A stretch of 64,000 nucleotides of DNA from CAYJMQ01 sp964371555 (GTDB lineage Bacteria > Bdellovibrionota > JACOXK01 > 2-02-FULL-40-11), in NCBI GenBank assembly GCA_964371555.1, contig CAYJMQ010000002.1, forward strand, positions 1 to 64,000. Reading direction: 5' to 3'. Each line of letters starts with the position of its first letter. Position 1 is the first letter of the stretch. The translations under genes and the position numbers were made by a program. This document shows positions 7,249 through 15,269 of this stretch, in pieces. The notes beneath the pieces are model-generated. The model searched no databases. It was given only the letters and a program-made list of their open reading frames with translations, and had not been told where the DNA came from.

Positions 7249-9090
7249 CTAGATCCATTTTTTGAATTTATAGTAAGCGATGGCTGCATATTCATGAAAT
7301 ATCGCTTTGAGTTGTTGAAGATTTGCATGATGAGATAGAGAATCAAAAAATAGGCTGCTTTCCACCGGTTTTAATAGAAAGGAAACATCGGATGGAAAAT
7401 ATTTTTCGGCCACAAGCCTTGCGCGTTTCATGTGATACGGGGAGCTCACAATAATGACTTTTTTTAGCCCCTCTCGCCGAATAAATTTTGAAAAATATTT
7501 GATGCTTTCATAGGTATTTCCTGAACGATCCTCGACAAAAATGTCTGTTTCTGGAACTCCCATCGCCAGGGCTAGGTTTTTCATCACCTGTGCTTCTTTC
7601 ATCAAATAGACATAGCCGCTTGAAAAGATAATTTTTTTAACAAATCCCTGCTGGTAAAGACTGACGGCGGTTTTGACACGCTCCTGGTAACCCTGGCCGA
7701 CAAGCCCCGATTCGCCTACCCCACCGCCGAGCGCCAGAACCGCATCGGCAGCGGCGAGCCTATCTTCGATTTTCAATGGTTGAGCGATGTAATAGGGGAC
7801 TTTGGAATAAAAGAAGGTTGCATATCCTAAAATCAAGCAGGCGGATGCGAGAGCGATTTTTCGAGTGATTGCGTGATAAAGAATCTTGATCCGGTGTGAC
7901 CAGTTCTTTTCAACCGCTTCACTCTTTTCGAGAAGCTTTTGATCGATCAGCGAGAGCATCGATTCAATGCGTCGCTCCCATGAATTGGTTTTGGCGATTT
8001 CGACAAATTTTGGGGAGAAAGATATTTTTCCCCCAAGCTCATCCCGGATCATTACCACGAATTCTTCGGCTGTATCGGCAACCGAAACGACGTTGTCATG
8101 ATTCTGATTAAAAAGCAGGATTTCCTGGATCGGAGTCGAGATGACCTTTTTCCCCATGATGAGATATTCGTTGAGTTTTGTTGGATAGACGCTTTGAGTG
8201 TAAGGGGTAATGCGGTAGGGGATGAGACAGAGATCAGCATAAAATAGATAGTGTGACAGCTCCTCTTGGGACTTTTGAGGTATGAAGTGGAGATTTTTAA
8301 ATCCCTTTAAATCTGAAACATCTGTTTGAATCGGGCCAATAAAGACAAAGTTTATATCGGGTAGTTTTTTGAGAAGCTCTTTTACCAGGCGAAAGTCGAT
8401 CCATCGATGGATTCCTCCGATGTATACAATCCGGGGAGAGGGGATATCGGCAAGATCTATGGGTGGGGTGGAGAAGGTTTTTCCCAGATAATGAGTAAGG
8501 TCGACGCCAAAGGGGAAAAAAGAGACATTCGAATGATACTCAGAGCAGTAGTCGATGAGACGATGAGAGGTTGCAAAGACGAGATCAGCCTTTTTAAGCA
8601 GGGCGATTTCATCCCCCTTAATTTTTTTCGCGCTTTTGGAGCTTTTTGAAAGATTGTCAATACAATAATAAATGAGAAGCTTCGGATCAATTTTTTTGAC
8701 CATTTTCTGTGTCAGTCTTGTCGGAATGAAGGTCCAGACGATCGGTTTATGAAAAGAGAGCGCTTTTAACCATCGTTTAAGGCTGTTCCAAAAGATGATC
8801 GAATTTATGGCAAGCGCTCCCCTGGAGTATGGAAATGGCAGAAGAAGCGGTGAATAAATATAGAGATTTGGATGAATACGCCGGATGCCATAAACCCCTT
8901 TTCGAAAATTTTCAATTCGATGTTTTAGACGACCCATGTCTTTAATTTTAGGCGATCGAATGCCGGTATTTTCAACGTAGAGAACCCGATGACCCTGTGA
9001 GGCGAGGGTTTGCATAATTTGTTGGTGACCTTGCCAGATGAACCCCCAGTCGATCGATGAAAAACAGATAATATCTTCTTTTGAAGGCAT
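7249..9090 (-). CDS. glycosyltransferase (GT4-like) fused to DUF218/YdcF-ElyC domain
   Basis: A 613-residue fusion. Residues ~1-385 form a GT-B glycosyltransferase: an N-terminal Rossmann half (SSIDWGFIWQGHQQIM, VLYVENTG), then IVYIGGIHRWID, DLCLIPYR and YPTKLNEYLIMGKKVISTP typical of the GT4 donor-binding half. A hydrophobic segment near 412-435 is probably a transmembrane anchor. Residues ~445-613 are a DUF218 domain (ADAVLALGGG, KKIIFSSG, GNTYES, VIIVSSPYHMKRA), the family of YdcF and ElyC, linked to envelope carbohydrate or undecaprenyl-lipid metabolism. The fusion suggests that the transferase and a lipid-linked glycan-related function act at the membrane together (inference). It is divergent from the epimerase at 9187 and leads into neuA copy 2. 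Confidence 0.85.
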   Translation of the reverse strand: MPSKEDIICFSSIDWGFIWQGHQQIMQTLASQGHRVLYVENTGIRSPKIKDMGRLKHRIENFRKGVYGIRRIHPNLYIYSPLLLPFPYSRGALAINSIIFWNSLKRWLKALSFHKPIVWTFIPTRLTQKMVKKIDPKLLIYYCIDNLSKSSKSAKKIKGDEIALLKKADLVFATSHRLIDYCSEYHSNVSFFPFGVDLTHYLGKTFSTPPIDLADIPSPRIVYIGGIHRWIDFRLVKELLKKLPDINFVFIGPIQTDVSDLKGFKNLHFIPQKSQEELSHYLFYADLCLIPYRITPYTQSVYPTKLNEYLIMGKKVISTPIQEILLFNQNHDNVVSVADTAEEFVVMIRDELGGKISFSPKFVEIAKTNSWERRIESMLSLIDQKLLEKSEAVEKNWSHRIKILYHAITRKIALASACLILGYATFFYSKVPYYIAQPLKIEDRLAAADAVLALGGGVGESGLVGQGYQERVKTAVSLYQQGFVKKIIFSSGYVYLMKEAQVMKNLALAMGVPETDIFVEDRSGNTYESIKYFSKFIRREGLKKVIIVSSPYHMKRARLVAEKYFPSDVSFLLKPVESSLFFDSLSHHANLQQLKAIFHEYAAIAYYKFKKWI

Positions 9091-9186
9091 GAAGGGAATA
9101 TAGCAATTTATTTCTGAGCGGCAAACCCTTTTTCAGGATACCCTCCGCTTCTTGCCTATTCATCAAAAAATAGATATGAACTCTCT

Positions 9187-10119
9187 ATGAACTGTCTCGT
9201 CACAGGGGGAGCTGGATTTATCGGATCTCACATTGTTCATGCCCTGCTTAAAAGGGGGGAGAACGTTGTCTTAATAGACAATTTTGAGACAGGCAAAAGG
9301 GAGAATCTGCTCCCCTTTCAAGGAAAAACGGAGATCATTGAAGGGGATATCCTCGATAAAGGGCTCCTTAAAGAAGCAATGAAAGGGATAGAGGTGGTGT
9401 TTCATCAGGCGGCGCTCAAATTAGTCCCCGAATCGTTCGGAAAACCAGATCGTTATAATGATGTGAATATTCAGGGGACACTTTATCTTTTAGAAGCGGC
9501 CAAACGGGAAGGGATTCGAAAATTTGTCTATGCCTCATCGAGCTCGGTCTACGGAGACAATGAAAAACTTCCCAAATGCGAATCTGATCTGACCTCGCCT
9601 ATTTCCCCCTACGCAGTGGCAAAGCTTGCGGCCGAACATTATTGTCAGGTTTTTACCAAAAATCATGAACTTCCGACAGTCTCTCTTCGATATTTTAATG
9701 TCTTTGGCCCCAGACAAACAGTCAATGATGGCTATTCCAATGTGATTCCTAAATTTATCAGCTGTTTTTTAAACAATAAACCGCTTCCGATCTATGGAGA
9801 CGGCAGACAATCACGCGATTTTACTTACATTGACAATGTGGTGAATGCCAATTTGTTGGCTGCGGAAAAGCGGGATGTGACAGGCGTTTTTAACGTGGGG
9901 ATGGGAGAACGCCATGATCTTTTAACGATTATTGAGATTTTGAAAAAGATTTTTAATCGAAAGCCGGAGATCCAGTATCTGCCGCCGCAAAAGGGGGATG
10001 TCAGACAGACGCTCGCTTCTGTTGAGTCTATTGAAAGGGAGTTGGGTTATCGATCGGTCCTCTCATTTGAGGAAGGGCTCCGAAAAACGGTTGATTGGTT
10101 TACTTCAATTCCAAAATGA
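9187..10119 (+). CDS. NAD-dependent sugar-nucleotide epimerase/dehydratase (GalE/WbpP-like)
   Basis: A 310-residue extended SDR enzyme. TGGAGFIGSH (7-16) binds NAD; SSSSVYGD and SPYAVAKLAAE contain the catalytic Ser/Thr and YxxxK; RYFNVFGPRQ and YGDGRQSRDFTYIDNVV are the substrate-side motifs shared by UDP-glucose/UDP-GlcNAc 4-epimerases. It would interconvert C4 epimers (or act as a dehydratase) on a nucleotide-activated sugar in the cytoplasm. The first gene of a long plus-strand run; it shares a 96-base divergent intergenic region with the GT4/DUF218 gene. The exact sugar cannot be read. Confidence 0.9.
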   Translation: MNCLVTGGAGFIGSHIVHALLKRGENVVLIDNFETGKRENLLPFQGKTEIIEGDILDKGLLKEAMKGIEVVFHQAALKLVPESFGKPDRYNDVNIQGTLYLLEAAKREGIRKFVYASSSSVYGDNEKLPKCESDLTSPISPYAVAKLAAEHYCQVFTKNHELPTVSLRYFNVFGPRQTVNDGYSNVIPKFISCFLNNKPLPIYGDGRQSRDFTYIDNVVNANLLAAEKRDVTGVFNVGMGERHDLLTIIEILKKIFNRKPEIQYLPPQKGDVRQTLASVESIERELGYRSVLSFEEGLRKTVDWFTSIPK

Positions 10120-10158
10120 GTTTGATTTTAAAACCCGCCTCCTGTAATAATAAAAGTT

Positions 10159-11732
10159 GTGAGCCGGTTGAGAGTTCTACTGGTCTATCCCAATTATATG
10201 ATGGTCAATCTTCTTCCTACCAATATTGGGATCCTGACCGCCTGTCTCGTTCGCGAAGGATACGAAGTCGATCTTTTTGATACCACATTCTACCGGACGG
10301 CCGAAAAAAGCATTGATGAAATGCGGACTGAAAACCTTCAATTTCGGAAGTTTGATTTGTCCGAGGTTGGTATTTTTTATAATGAAAATCCAGTCGATGC
10401 CGATTTCGTAAAAAAGGTGAGAGCGTTTAAACCCGATCTGATCGGGGTTTCCACCGTTGAAGACACATGGCCGCAGGCGCTCAAACTCCTTCATGCAATC
10501 CCGGAAACAGAGCGCCCCAAAGTGATCGTGGGGGGGATTTTCCCCACACTTGCCCCGGACATGGTCATTGGCGACAGCGCTGTCGATTATATCTGTATCG
10601 GAGAGGGGGAGGAGGCGCTGCTTGAGGTCTGTCGTGAACTTGAAAAGGGAAATGAACCGACCCGTGTCAAAATACCTGGGGGAAATCGGGGGGGAAGATT
10701 TTCAAGAACTGTATGAGACCCCCCATTCCATTGGAAGAGGTTCCGTTTGCCGATTTTACATTGTTTGAAGAGAAGCGTTTTTTTCGGCCGATGCAGGGAA
10801 AGATTTTTCGCATGCTCCCGATTGAAACCGATCGGGGGTGCCCCTACACCTGCCGGTTTTGTGAGGCCCCTCAATTAAACAGAATTTATAGGACTGAGAC
10901 TGCTTCGAGATATTTCAGGCGCAAAGACTGGAAATTGGTGCATGAAGAGCTTGGGCATTACGTGGAAAAATACAATATGCAGTACGTCTATTTCAACGCG
11001 GAAACATTCCTCGCCATGTCGCAGGAAGAGTTTGATCAGTTCATTGAGATCTACTCGGACTTTAAAATCCCCTTTTGGTGCCAGACGCGAATTGAAACGA
11101 TTAATCTCGAAAAGTTGCGCCTCATGGAAAAGGTAAACTGCAACCGGATTTCAGTCGGTCTTGAGCATGGGAATGAGGAATTTCGGCGCAAGGTGGTCGG
11201 AAAGGGATTTACGAACCAGATGATGATTGAAAATTTTAAACTCTTTGACAAAGTTTCAGTTCCAGTGTCGATCAATAATATTCTGGGCTTTCCAGACGAA
11301 ACGCGGGAGATGGTCTTTGATACAATCGAACTCAACCGGCATCTGACTACTGATAGTGTTAACGCCTATTATTTTGTCCCTTACCGGGGGACCCCGTTTT
11401 ACGAGATTTGTCTCGAAAAGGGATACATTAGTAAAGATACTGTAACGAAGCCTCTCACCATGGGATCGTGTTTAAATATGCCGTATCTTTCATCAGAGCA
11501 AATTCAGGGTTTGGTCAGGACATTCAGTCTTTATGTAAAATTTCCAAAATTTGATTGGCCTAAAATCAGAAGAGCGGAGAAGATGGATGAAGAGGGGAAC
11601 CGTATTTTTAAGGAGCTTGCGGAAAAATATTATGAATATTTCTTTGATGATGACTTTAAGGCATACAGAAGGGCATGCTTCAATTCCCATATCTATCACT
11701 ACCAGGTTCCCCAATATCTTGCGGCGTCCTAG
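10159..11732 (+). pseudogene. B12-binding radical SAM protein interrupted by a frameshift
   Basis: Two adjoining open frames together make one radical SAM enzyme of the BchE/Elp3-like B12-binding group. The 5' part (10159-10716, GTG start) is the cobalamin-binding-type Rossmann domain (VLLVYPNYMM, DLIGVST, KVIVGGIFPTLAPD, YICIGEGEEALLEV). The 3' part (open from before 10677 to 11732) has CPYTCRFC, the 4Fe-4S/SAM motif (C at 10839), plus GLEHGNEEFR and VNNILGFPDET-like positions. Adding one G to the G5 run at 10678-10682 rejoins the frames as KIPGGKSGGKIFKNCMRPPI, the sequence expected at this junction. It is therefore either a single-base sequencing or assembly error or a real frameshift in a G-tract (a G7 run follows at 10688). 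The family acts on varied substrates, including sugars and lipids. Two intact relatives lie at 23372 and 31429. Confidence 0.85.
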
Positions 11733-11738
11733 GATTTG

Positions 11739-12590
11739 ATGGTTGAAGATCGAAAGATAATCAGTATCGATGAACTCTACGGAGTCTATAAAGAGGCCCG
11801 GGGGGATGAGTTGATTGTCGATTTGCGTCCGGGGACCGACTACCGTGAAATGCATATTGAAGATTCTTTAAATATCCCCTTCAATCGATTGCAATTGGGA
11901 TCTTTCGATCTCAAAAAAATTAAACGCGCCTATGTGATTTGTAAATCGGGGAGTGAGGCGCCGATGGCGGCAAAGCAGATGGGGCGTCGCTACCCGGAAA
12001 TTGAAATTTATTTTATCGCCCATGGCGGATTTGACGAGTGGGTTGAAAAAAAATATCCGCTGGTATCCGCTAAAGTTTTAAAACTCAAGAATGCGGTTGA
12101 GCTGGAGCAGAATGAGCCAGATTTTATCAATTTAAAAAAAACGACCCGGTTGATCACTCAAGAGTGGAGATCGCGAGTTGAGGGAATAAATTATTTTAAA
12201 GATCATGAAAGGAATTGTTATCTGATTTCAGACGTTAAACGCGGGGAGTCGATCCTGATCAATCCGCTGATCGAAATACACCATCATATTATCGATCAGA
12301 TCGTGAGGCTTGACTGCGAGTGTGTGGCGATCTTGTATGATGAGCATCTTCGTTGGAATTTCAGTCCGCCTCCATCCGTGCATGCCAAAGACTTTTCGCA
12401 GCTTGTCAGAGGGAAATGTTATTCTTTCTCTTCGGTTCATGCCTCGTCCCTCTGGTCAGGCGATCTCATTTCTATGACGGATGACAAGGGACACAACGGG
12501 ATTCTCTACAAAGGAATTGCATTTCATTGCAAACAGTTCTCTTCCCAGTCCTTTTCAAAGAGATCCGGGCTCTCTCTGGAAATTTGTTAG
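11739..12590 (+). CDS. rhodanese-domain protein with degenerate metallo-beta-lactamase-like half
   Basis: The start is ATG 11739, with AGGA a few bases upstream and 6 bases after the radical SAM stop. Residues ~5-110 are a rhodanese (sulfurtransferase) fold: LIVDLRPGTDYREMHIEDSLNIP, and VICKSGSEA with the active-site Cys, then HGGFDEWV. The remainder resembles the start of a metallo-beta-lactamase fold (NCYLISDVKRGESILINPL), but where HxHxDH should be it reads LYDEHLRW, so metal binding is doubtful. Such fusions are known as sulfur-trafficking enzymes (rhodanese-ETHE1-like); here the second half may be structural. It sits between a radical SAM gene and a surface-glycan transferase, with 1 base to the next start. 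A sulfur-related role linked to the ATP-sulfurylase-like gene is speculative. Confidence 0.7.
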   Translation: MVEDRKIISIDELYGVYKEARGDELIVDLRPGTDYREMHIEDSLNIPFNRLQLGSFDLKKIKRAYVICKSGSEAPMAAKQMGRRYPEIEIYFIAHGGFDEWVEKKYPLVSAKVLKLKNAVELEQNEPDFINLKKTTRLITQEWRSRVEGINYFKDHERNCYLISDVKRGESILINPLIEIHHHIIDQIVRLDCECVAILYDEHLRWNFSPPPSVHAKDFSQLVRGKCYSFSSVHASSLWSGDLISMTDDKGHNGILYKGIAFHCKQFSSQSFSKRSGLSLEIC

Positions 12591-12591
12591 A

Positions 12592-14085
12592 ATGCTTACA
12601 CCCGAGGTCAAAAAATTAACAGATGAATGCGCGCATCTTAGCGTTCGCATGGCAAATCGCATGTCGAAGCTCCAGTGCGATTTTTTAATCTGGGCATCTC
12701 CCATTTGTGCCAGAAATTACGATGGAAGCTGGCTCTGGCATCCGCGATTCCTGAATAAAGGGATCAGCTATAAATTAGCTGTTTTTGTCTATAGTTTATT
12801 GCGGTATTCCCTTTCAGGCATCCGAAGATTTTTCACCTACGGCGGCTTTACATTCATATACGAAAAAAAGGGCTCTTCCATGCTTCTTGTCATGCCTTTG
12901 GAAATTACAAGCGATTCAAAAGAATTTAAAACCTCTTATCTTATGGAGGATGAAAACCATCCTGTCGACAAGATAGTTTTTTCTCAATCGAAAAACCTTG
13001 GCAAGAGATATACCGCATTGACCCCCTATGTGCGTTTTAAAATAACCCTTATTCTTCTCTATTTTCTTGTATGCGACCTGGGGCAGACACTTTTTTCAAC
13101 GAAGATTACTTCAACTTATCTCGTCAGTTTCATGATTTTGACCAGGTGGTGTCTCTCGCAGGGTTGGTTTTTTCACTGGGATTTTTATTACTTTCTCGAT
13201 AACATCTTGTCTTCAGAAAATCCAAAATACCGGCGATTGATTTCTCTTCACGAAATGTATTTTTACTCCCGTTCGATATGGAAACTGGCAAATAAGCATC
13301 AATTAATCGGGGTGACAGCGCAACACGCGCTGATTGTCCCTGAACGGTTTTTGTGGTTTCGCCATCCTGTCGAGATAGAAGCGGGCTGTCCCGAGCCCGA
13401 TATCTTTTTTGTCTATAACGATTGGTCGAGAGATCTCTTTCGTCCGTATTATAAGCAAACAAAATTTCTGTTCTGCTGCAGCCCGCGTTTTAGTCATTGG
13501 AAATCAGATCATCTGATGATGAATAGAGGGGGAGATCAAAAAGATGTGATCTTGTTTATGGGGAGTTCTATGTTTTTAGATATGATCGTCATTCTTTGCG
13601 CCATGAAGCGGCTTCTCAAAGAAGCGACAGAGCGTCGTTTTGTCTTAAGATTGAGATTGCATCCTCACGTGCATCTTCGAAAGATCGATCGGCTATGGAT
13701 TGATCGGGCAAAGAAAAGGGGCTGGATTGAAGTCTCCCGGAACTCGTTGAAAGAAGACCTCGAGCATGCGGCGATTGTGGTTGGATGCAATTCGGCCGCG
13801 CTTCCGGAGTGCGTTTTGCTTGGCATTCCGACCCTCTCTATTTTCGATCCGGATGTCATTTGCCCTTCGATGATAGAGTCTTCCCCTGAATGGGAGATTT
13901 CTGCCAGAGAGATTACCTGGGAACGAATATTTCAGCAGATGAAAAAGGGATTTGAGCCGGTAATGACCGAAAACTTCAGGGGAAAAATGGGGCTCTATCA
14001 GCGGGACTTGACGACGGGGGTTATCGCAGAAGCGACAACATTTGCGAAGCGAACGGGGGCAGGTCATCCCCATAAACCCACCTAA
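12592..14085 (+). CDS. putative surface carbohydrate glycosyltransferase (GT-B, capsule-type)
   Basis: A 497-residue protein; ATG 12592 follows the previous stop directly. The open frame begins earlier, at 12481, but that part overlaps the rhodanese gene. The C-terminal half carries features of capsule/CDP-glycerol-like or polysialyltransferase-like GT-B proteins: LRLRLHPHVHLRK, then AAIVVGCNSAALPECVLLGIPTLSIFDPD, which is the donor-binding loop (S-xx-xE-x4-G-x-P). The middle has TAQHALIVPERF and DIFFVYNDWSRDLFRP, as in proteins that retrieve a partner glycan. There are hydrophobic stretches around residues 60-75 and 160-195. It resembles annotated surface carbohydrate biosynthesis proteins, but the acceptor and sugar are unknown. 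A related but separate GT-B gene is at 25148. Confidence 0.65.
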   Translation: MLTPEVKKLTDECAHLSVRMANRMSKLQCDFLIWASPICARNYDGSWLWHPRFLNKGISYKLAVFVYSLLRYSLSGIRRFFTYGGFTFIYEKKGSSMLLVMPLEITSDSKEFKTSYLMEDENHPVDKIVFSQSKNLGKRYTALTPYVRFKITLILLYFLVCDLGQTLFSTKITSTYLVSFMILTRWCLSQGWFFHWDFYYFLDNILSSENPKYRRLISLHEMYFYSRSIWKLANKHQLIGVTAQHALIVPERFLWFRHPVEIEAGCPEPDIFFVYNDWSRDLFRPYYKQTKFLFCCSPRFSHWKSDHLMMNRGGDQKDVILFMGSSMFLDMIVILCAMKRLLKEATERRFVLRLRLHPHVHLRKIDRLWIDRAKKRGWIEVSRNSLKEDLEHAAIVVGCNSAALPECVLLGIPTLSIFDPDVICPSMIESSPEWEISAREITWERIFQQMKKGFEPVMTENFRGKMGLYQRDLTTGVIAEATTFAKRTGAGHPHKPT

Positions 14086-14105
14086 ACTAACTACTAAAAG
14101 AATTT

Positions 14106-14525
14106 TCATATCAAGAGTTGGGTAATTTTCTGATGAAGCATTTTCCCTATTTGAAGCCAATCGTTAATTTCTTCTTCACTTAAAGACGGGGATTCAATAC
14201 CATATTGGCTTTGATTTCTGAGATCTTTTAATACTTCCATCGTAGAAATCTCGCTTTTTAATGATTTGCCATAAATTTCCTTTACATAGAGGATAGTGCA
14301 ATAATGAGAGCGTTCTTTAATACCATCTTTATAGAGAAGAGCCTTGATCATATGGAAAAAAGCTTGATAAAGCCTTTGCTCGGTAACTTCTAAAAGTTTT
14401 GCATCCCTAAGCTTAGGAATTTCATCCAAAATAGAAACCCCTCTTTTCAGAGATTTTTTGGCCAAAGATAAATCCGCAGTCATCTTTTTTAATTGTCCTG
14501 TGTCAAAGCATTTCTTAAGCGACAT
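14106..14525 (-). CDS. HEPN-domain protein (toxin partner of HEPN-MNT module)
   Basis: A 139-residue, all-helical-looking protein directly downstream of, and overlapping by 11 bases, an MNT-type nucleotidyltransferase. This is the classic HEPN-MNT toxin-antitoxin arrangement. The helix containing KDLRNQSQYGI corresponds to the HEPN Rx4-6H RNase motif, but the His appears replaced (R-N-Q-S-Q-Y), so RNase activity may be lost or the exact motif may be a variant like the R...DYG of archaeal members. The C-terminus (EEEINDWLQIGKMLHQKI) fits the usual last HEPN helix. Both genes are visibly more AT-rich than the flanking glycan genes and run opposite to them, consistent with horizontal gain. Confidence 0.75.
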   Translation of the reverse strand: MSLKKCFDTGQLKKMTADLSLAKKSLKRGVSILDEIPKLRDAKLLEVTEQRLYQAFFHMIKALLYKDGIKERSHYCTILYVKEIYGKSLKSEISTMEVLKDLRNQSQYGIESPSLSEEEINDWLQIGKMLHQKITQLLI

Positions 14526-15051
14526 TAAAAACCTCTAGATATGTTGTTAAGGACTGTAGTTTTAACCGGTAAAAAAATTCTGAATCCTTTTGTTGCAAAT
14601 CCTTTAAATACTGTTTTGTTAAATAAATAACATTGATTTGTCGAGAAAATTCTTTGGATAATGCGTCAATAATTGGTCGAATTCTATCACTCTCTCCTTT
14701 GGGCAAATAGACCCATATATCGATATCTGAATTTTGGTCAAAGGTTCCTTGAGCAAAGCTTCCATAAATTCCACAGGGGCCAATTTTATTAAGCGCCTTC
14801 CAAGCTTTTGAATTTTCCAGTTTGGATTCTAAAATGAATTTTCTATATCCTATTAACTTTTGTGAAGATGGATTAACTGAATAAAAAACCCTTCGTAAAT
14901 CACCTTTTTTTTTGATAATCATCTTCTTTTTAAGAAGCCAAATGAGCCATTTTTGTGCTTGGGAAGGAGAAATTCTCAATTTTCTAGCAATTTCATTGGG
15001 ATAACTTGGCCCATTTCCTATGAGATCAATGATGTTAAAAGTAATTTTCAT
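14515..15051 (-). CDS. winged-helix + MNT nucleotidyltransferase (antitoxin of HEPN-MNT pair)
   Basis: A 178-residue protein. Residues ~1-70 look like a winged helix-turn-helix (YPNEIARKLRISPSQAQKW, then a KKKGDLRRVFYSVNP wing). Residues ~85-178 hold the minimal nucleotidyltransferase motif GSFAQGTFDQNSDIDIWV, whose Gly-Ser and the two Asp of SDIDI are the catalytic signature. In this family the MNT enzyme modifies (AMPylates) and silences the HEPN partner. The built-in DNA-binding domain and a 39-base nested palindrome 22 bases upstream suggest that it also represses its own operon. Confidence 0.85.
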   Translation of the reverse strand: MKITFNIIDLIGNGPSYPNEIARKLRISPSQAQKWLIWLLKKKMIIKKKGDLRRVFYSVNPSSQKLIGYRKFILESKLENSKAWKALNKIGPCGIYGSFAQGTFDQNSDIDIWVYLPKGESDRIRPIIDALSKEFSRQINVIYLTKQYLKDLQQKDSEFFYRLKLQSLTTYLEVFNVA

Positions 15052-15073
15052 AATCAGAAAAGTAAGAATAAAT

Positions 15074-15112
15074 CATTCTTTTATAAGAATATAACATTCT
15101 TATAAAAGAATG
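15074..15112. promoter_or_regulatory. nested perfect palindrome, probable operator of the HEPN-MNT operon
   Basis: A perfect 17-base inverted repeat (15074-15090 and 15096-15112) with a 5-base spacer ATAAC. Each arm contains a smaller palindrome: ATTCTT-TTAT-AAGAAT in the left arm and ATTCTT-ATAA-AAGAAT in the right. The site is therefore two tandem ATTCTT-N4-AAGAAT sites. It lies 22 bases upstream of the MNT start, as expected of a site for the protein's own winged helix. Confidence 0.75.
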
Positions 15113-15269
15113 TAAAGGCAAATATGTTTAGGACTTAGCGTTTGGTATCAAAAATGCCATTCTTGCGGGAGAAGTAGACGCATTTACTATCAAAACGGTT
15201 CAAGTAGTTATTCCAATAAAAAATTTATTTCTTGCACCCTCTGCCCAGACATGGAAAAACTAAATATAG

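Noticed and set aside
12481..12591. Upstream extension of the GT-B gene
   Set aside because: It overlaps the end of the rhodanese gene in another frame; ATG 12592 right after that stop is the better start.
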